Positions 63,429-64,000 of a stretch of DNA of 64,000 nt are shown here, one piece after another. A model generated the notes under the pieces. The model saw only the letters and a program-made list of their open reading frames with translations. It did not search any database and was not told the DNA's origin. The stretch's first letter is position 1; the number at the start of each line of letters is the position of its first letter. Source of the DNA: Planctomycetota bacterium. GTDB lineage: Bacteria; Planctomycetota; Planctomycetia; Pirellulales; Pirellulaceae. The stretch covers positions 1 through 64,000 of the forward strand of contig VGZA01000030.1 of assembly GCA_016872775.1 (NCBI GenBank), given 5' to 3'. Made by a program: the position numbers and the translations under genes.

Positions 63429-64000
63429 TCAGACGCAGTCCGGATACGATGCAGGCTGGGTCGCCGTCTGTGAGGCGCCCCTTTGCGCGGTGGCCTGACG
63501 CAACCATTCCAGCGACGGTACGCCATAGGGCCGGAATTTTTCGATCTGCCCCTGCTCCTCGCTGTAATACAGCGCCGTATGCGATCCGAGTCGGCTGGCA
63601 ACCGGCGAGTCGATCAAATTACTGGAATCGGTGGCACTCATCTGGAATAGTACGCGGCCATCCAATTCGCGCAGCAACTGCCGCTCCATCCATCGATTCA
63701 AGTTGTTGTACGAATCGCACCAGATCAGCGTATGGACCCCTAGCGCCGGGCCCTCGCGCAGCAGCGTGGCGAACGCTTTGGCGGCATGGGCACTCTCGTC
63801 GCCATCGTCGCTGAAACTGGAAAAACCGAAATCGTCGCCTCGTTTAAGGTCGCGGAAGCGGGCAAGATTGTGGATCAGCAGGTAGACAGGCGGCTCATGT
63901 TGTTCCGGACGAGCCTGCCTGCGCTGCACTTCCGCGCCCAGGCGGCGCACGACGACGGAGGCGTCGCGTGGCTTGATCACCGCGGCATCGATCCTTAATT
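63429..64000 (-). CDS. FtsK/SpoIIIE-type ATPase, C-terminal part (runs off the window)
   Basis: The frame is open to the window edge. It shows the C-terminal half of an FtsK/SpoIIIE-like domain of the planctomycete type: YLLIHNLARFRDLKRGDDFG, FATLLREGPALGVHTLIWCD, RELDGRVLFQMSATDSSNLI and the ending QIEKFRPYGVPSLEWL. The Walker A part would lie beyond base 64000. Such ATPases move DNA or proteins (ESX/T7-like secretion); which one cannot be told from this part. The last 20 residues are variable. Confidence 0.75.
   Translation of the reverse strand, partial: LRIDAAVIKPRDASVVVRRLGAEVQRRQARPEQHEPPVYLLIHNLARFRDLKRGDDFGFSSFSDDGDESAHAAKAFATLLREGPALGVHTLIWCDSYNNLNRWMERQLLRELDGRVLFQMSATDSSNLIDSPVASRLGSHTALYYSEEQGQIEKFRPYGVPSLEWLRQATAQRGASQTATQPASYPDCV

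Overview
The window looks like a chromosome segment of a planctomycete, probably of the Pirellulales type. The evidence is the family content: two Planctomycete-type DUF1549/DUF1553 proteins (one with a cytochrome-like PSD1 head), PPC-domain and DUF1080 secreted proteins, a multihaem cytochrome fused to TPRs, a kinase-caspase fusion, and a tad pilus locus of planctomycete layout. Most of the window is GC-rich. The stretches at about 6.5-9.2 kb and 43-46.2 kb look less GC-rich and carry gene fragments, as accessory DNA does. The taxon is inferred from gene content; no rRNA is present.

Region 1 (1-9.4 kb): an IS3 transposase N-terminus at the edge, one conserved hypothetical, then what I read as an integrative element of about 8.2 kb in the 3' end of a tRNA-Ser(GCU) gene. 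A 23-base near-copy of the tRNA 3' end lies at 1019-1041, and the intact tRNA is at 9264-9352. Between them are a 43-bp-period repeat array, a sigma/LuxR-like regulator, an excisionase-like HTH protein and a tyrosine integrase. Opposite-strand cargo follows: universal stress protein, SulP anion transporter, NTF2-like protein. There are also fragments of a second USP, a beta-carbonic anhydrase, an IS701-type transposase and another tRNA. The CA/SulP/USP set resembles a decayed inorganic-carbon uptake module.

Region 2 (9.5-20.9 kb): secreted M28 peptidase with PDZ domains, a truncated cellulase-like gene, thiolase, two CoA-transferase subunits split by a PSD1/DUF1549/DUF1553 gene, a VapBC toxin-antitoxin pair, an IS3 OrfB fragment, and a seven-haem TPR cytochrome ending in a palindromic repeat cluster.

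Region 3 (20.9-38.4 kb): a long co-directional tad (Flp-type pilus) locus. It has CpaF ATPase, two pilin-like proteins, prepilin peptidase, three TadE/TadG-like proteins, a CpaB/RcpC-like protein, an FHA-CpaF fusion, TadB and TadC. Then come a zinc-ribbon membrane protein, a Ser/Thr kinase-caspase fusion and a glycosyltransferase coupled to it. No secretin or TadZ is visible here.

Region 4 (38.4-47 kb): accessory genes including an M28 peptidase, Imm17-like protein, DinB protein, molybdopterin oxidoreductase, a VOC protein, a retropepsin-like protein with a small partner, a CrtA-like protein, a frameshifted VOC gene, an FKBP-like protein and a nine-unit hairpin repeat array.

Region 5 (47-64 kb): a run of secreted proteins (DUF1549/DUF1553, two PPC proteins, DUF1080, TPR), then sulfate activation genes (cysD, cysNC), acetyl-CoA synthetase, an ImmA/IrrE remnant, family 4 uracil-DNA glycosylase, Der GTPase and the C-terminus of an FtsK/SpoIIIE-type ATPase. 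Hairpin repeats with a GGGGCTGGAAGCCCC core are scattered through regions 4 and 5.
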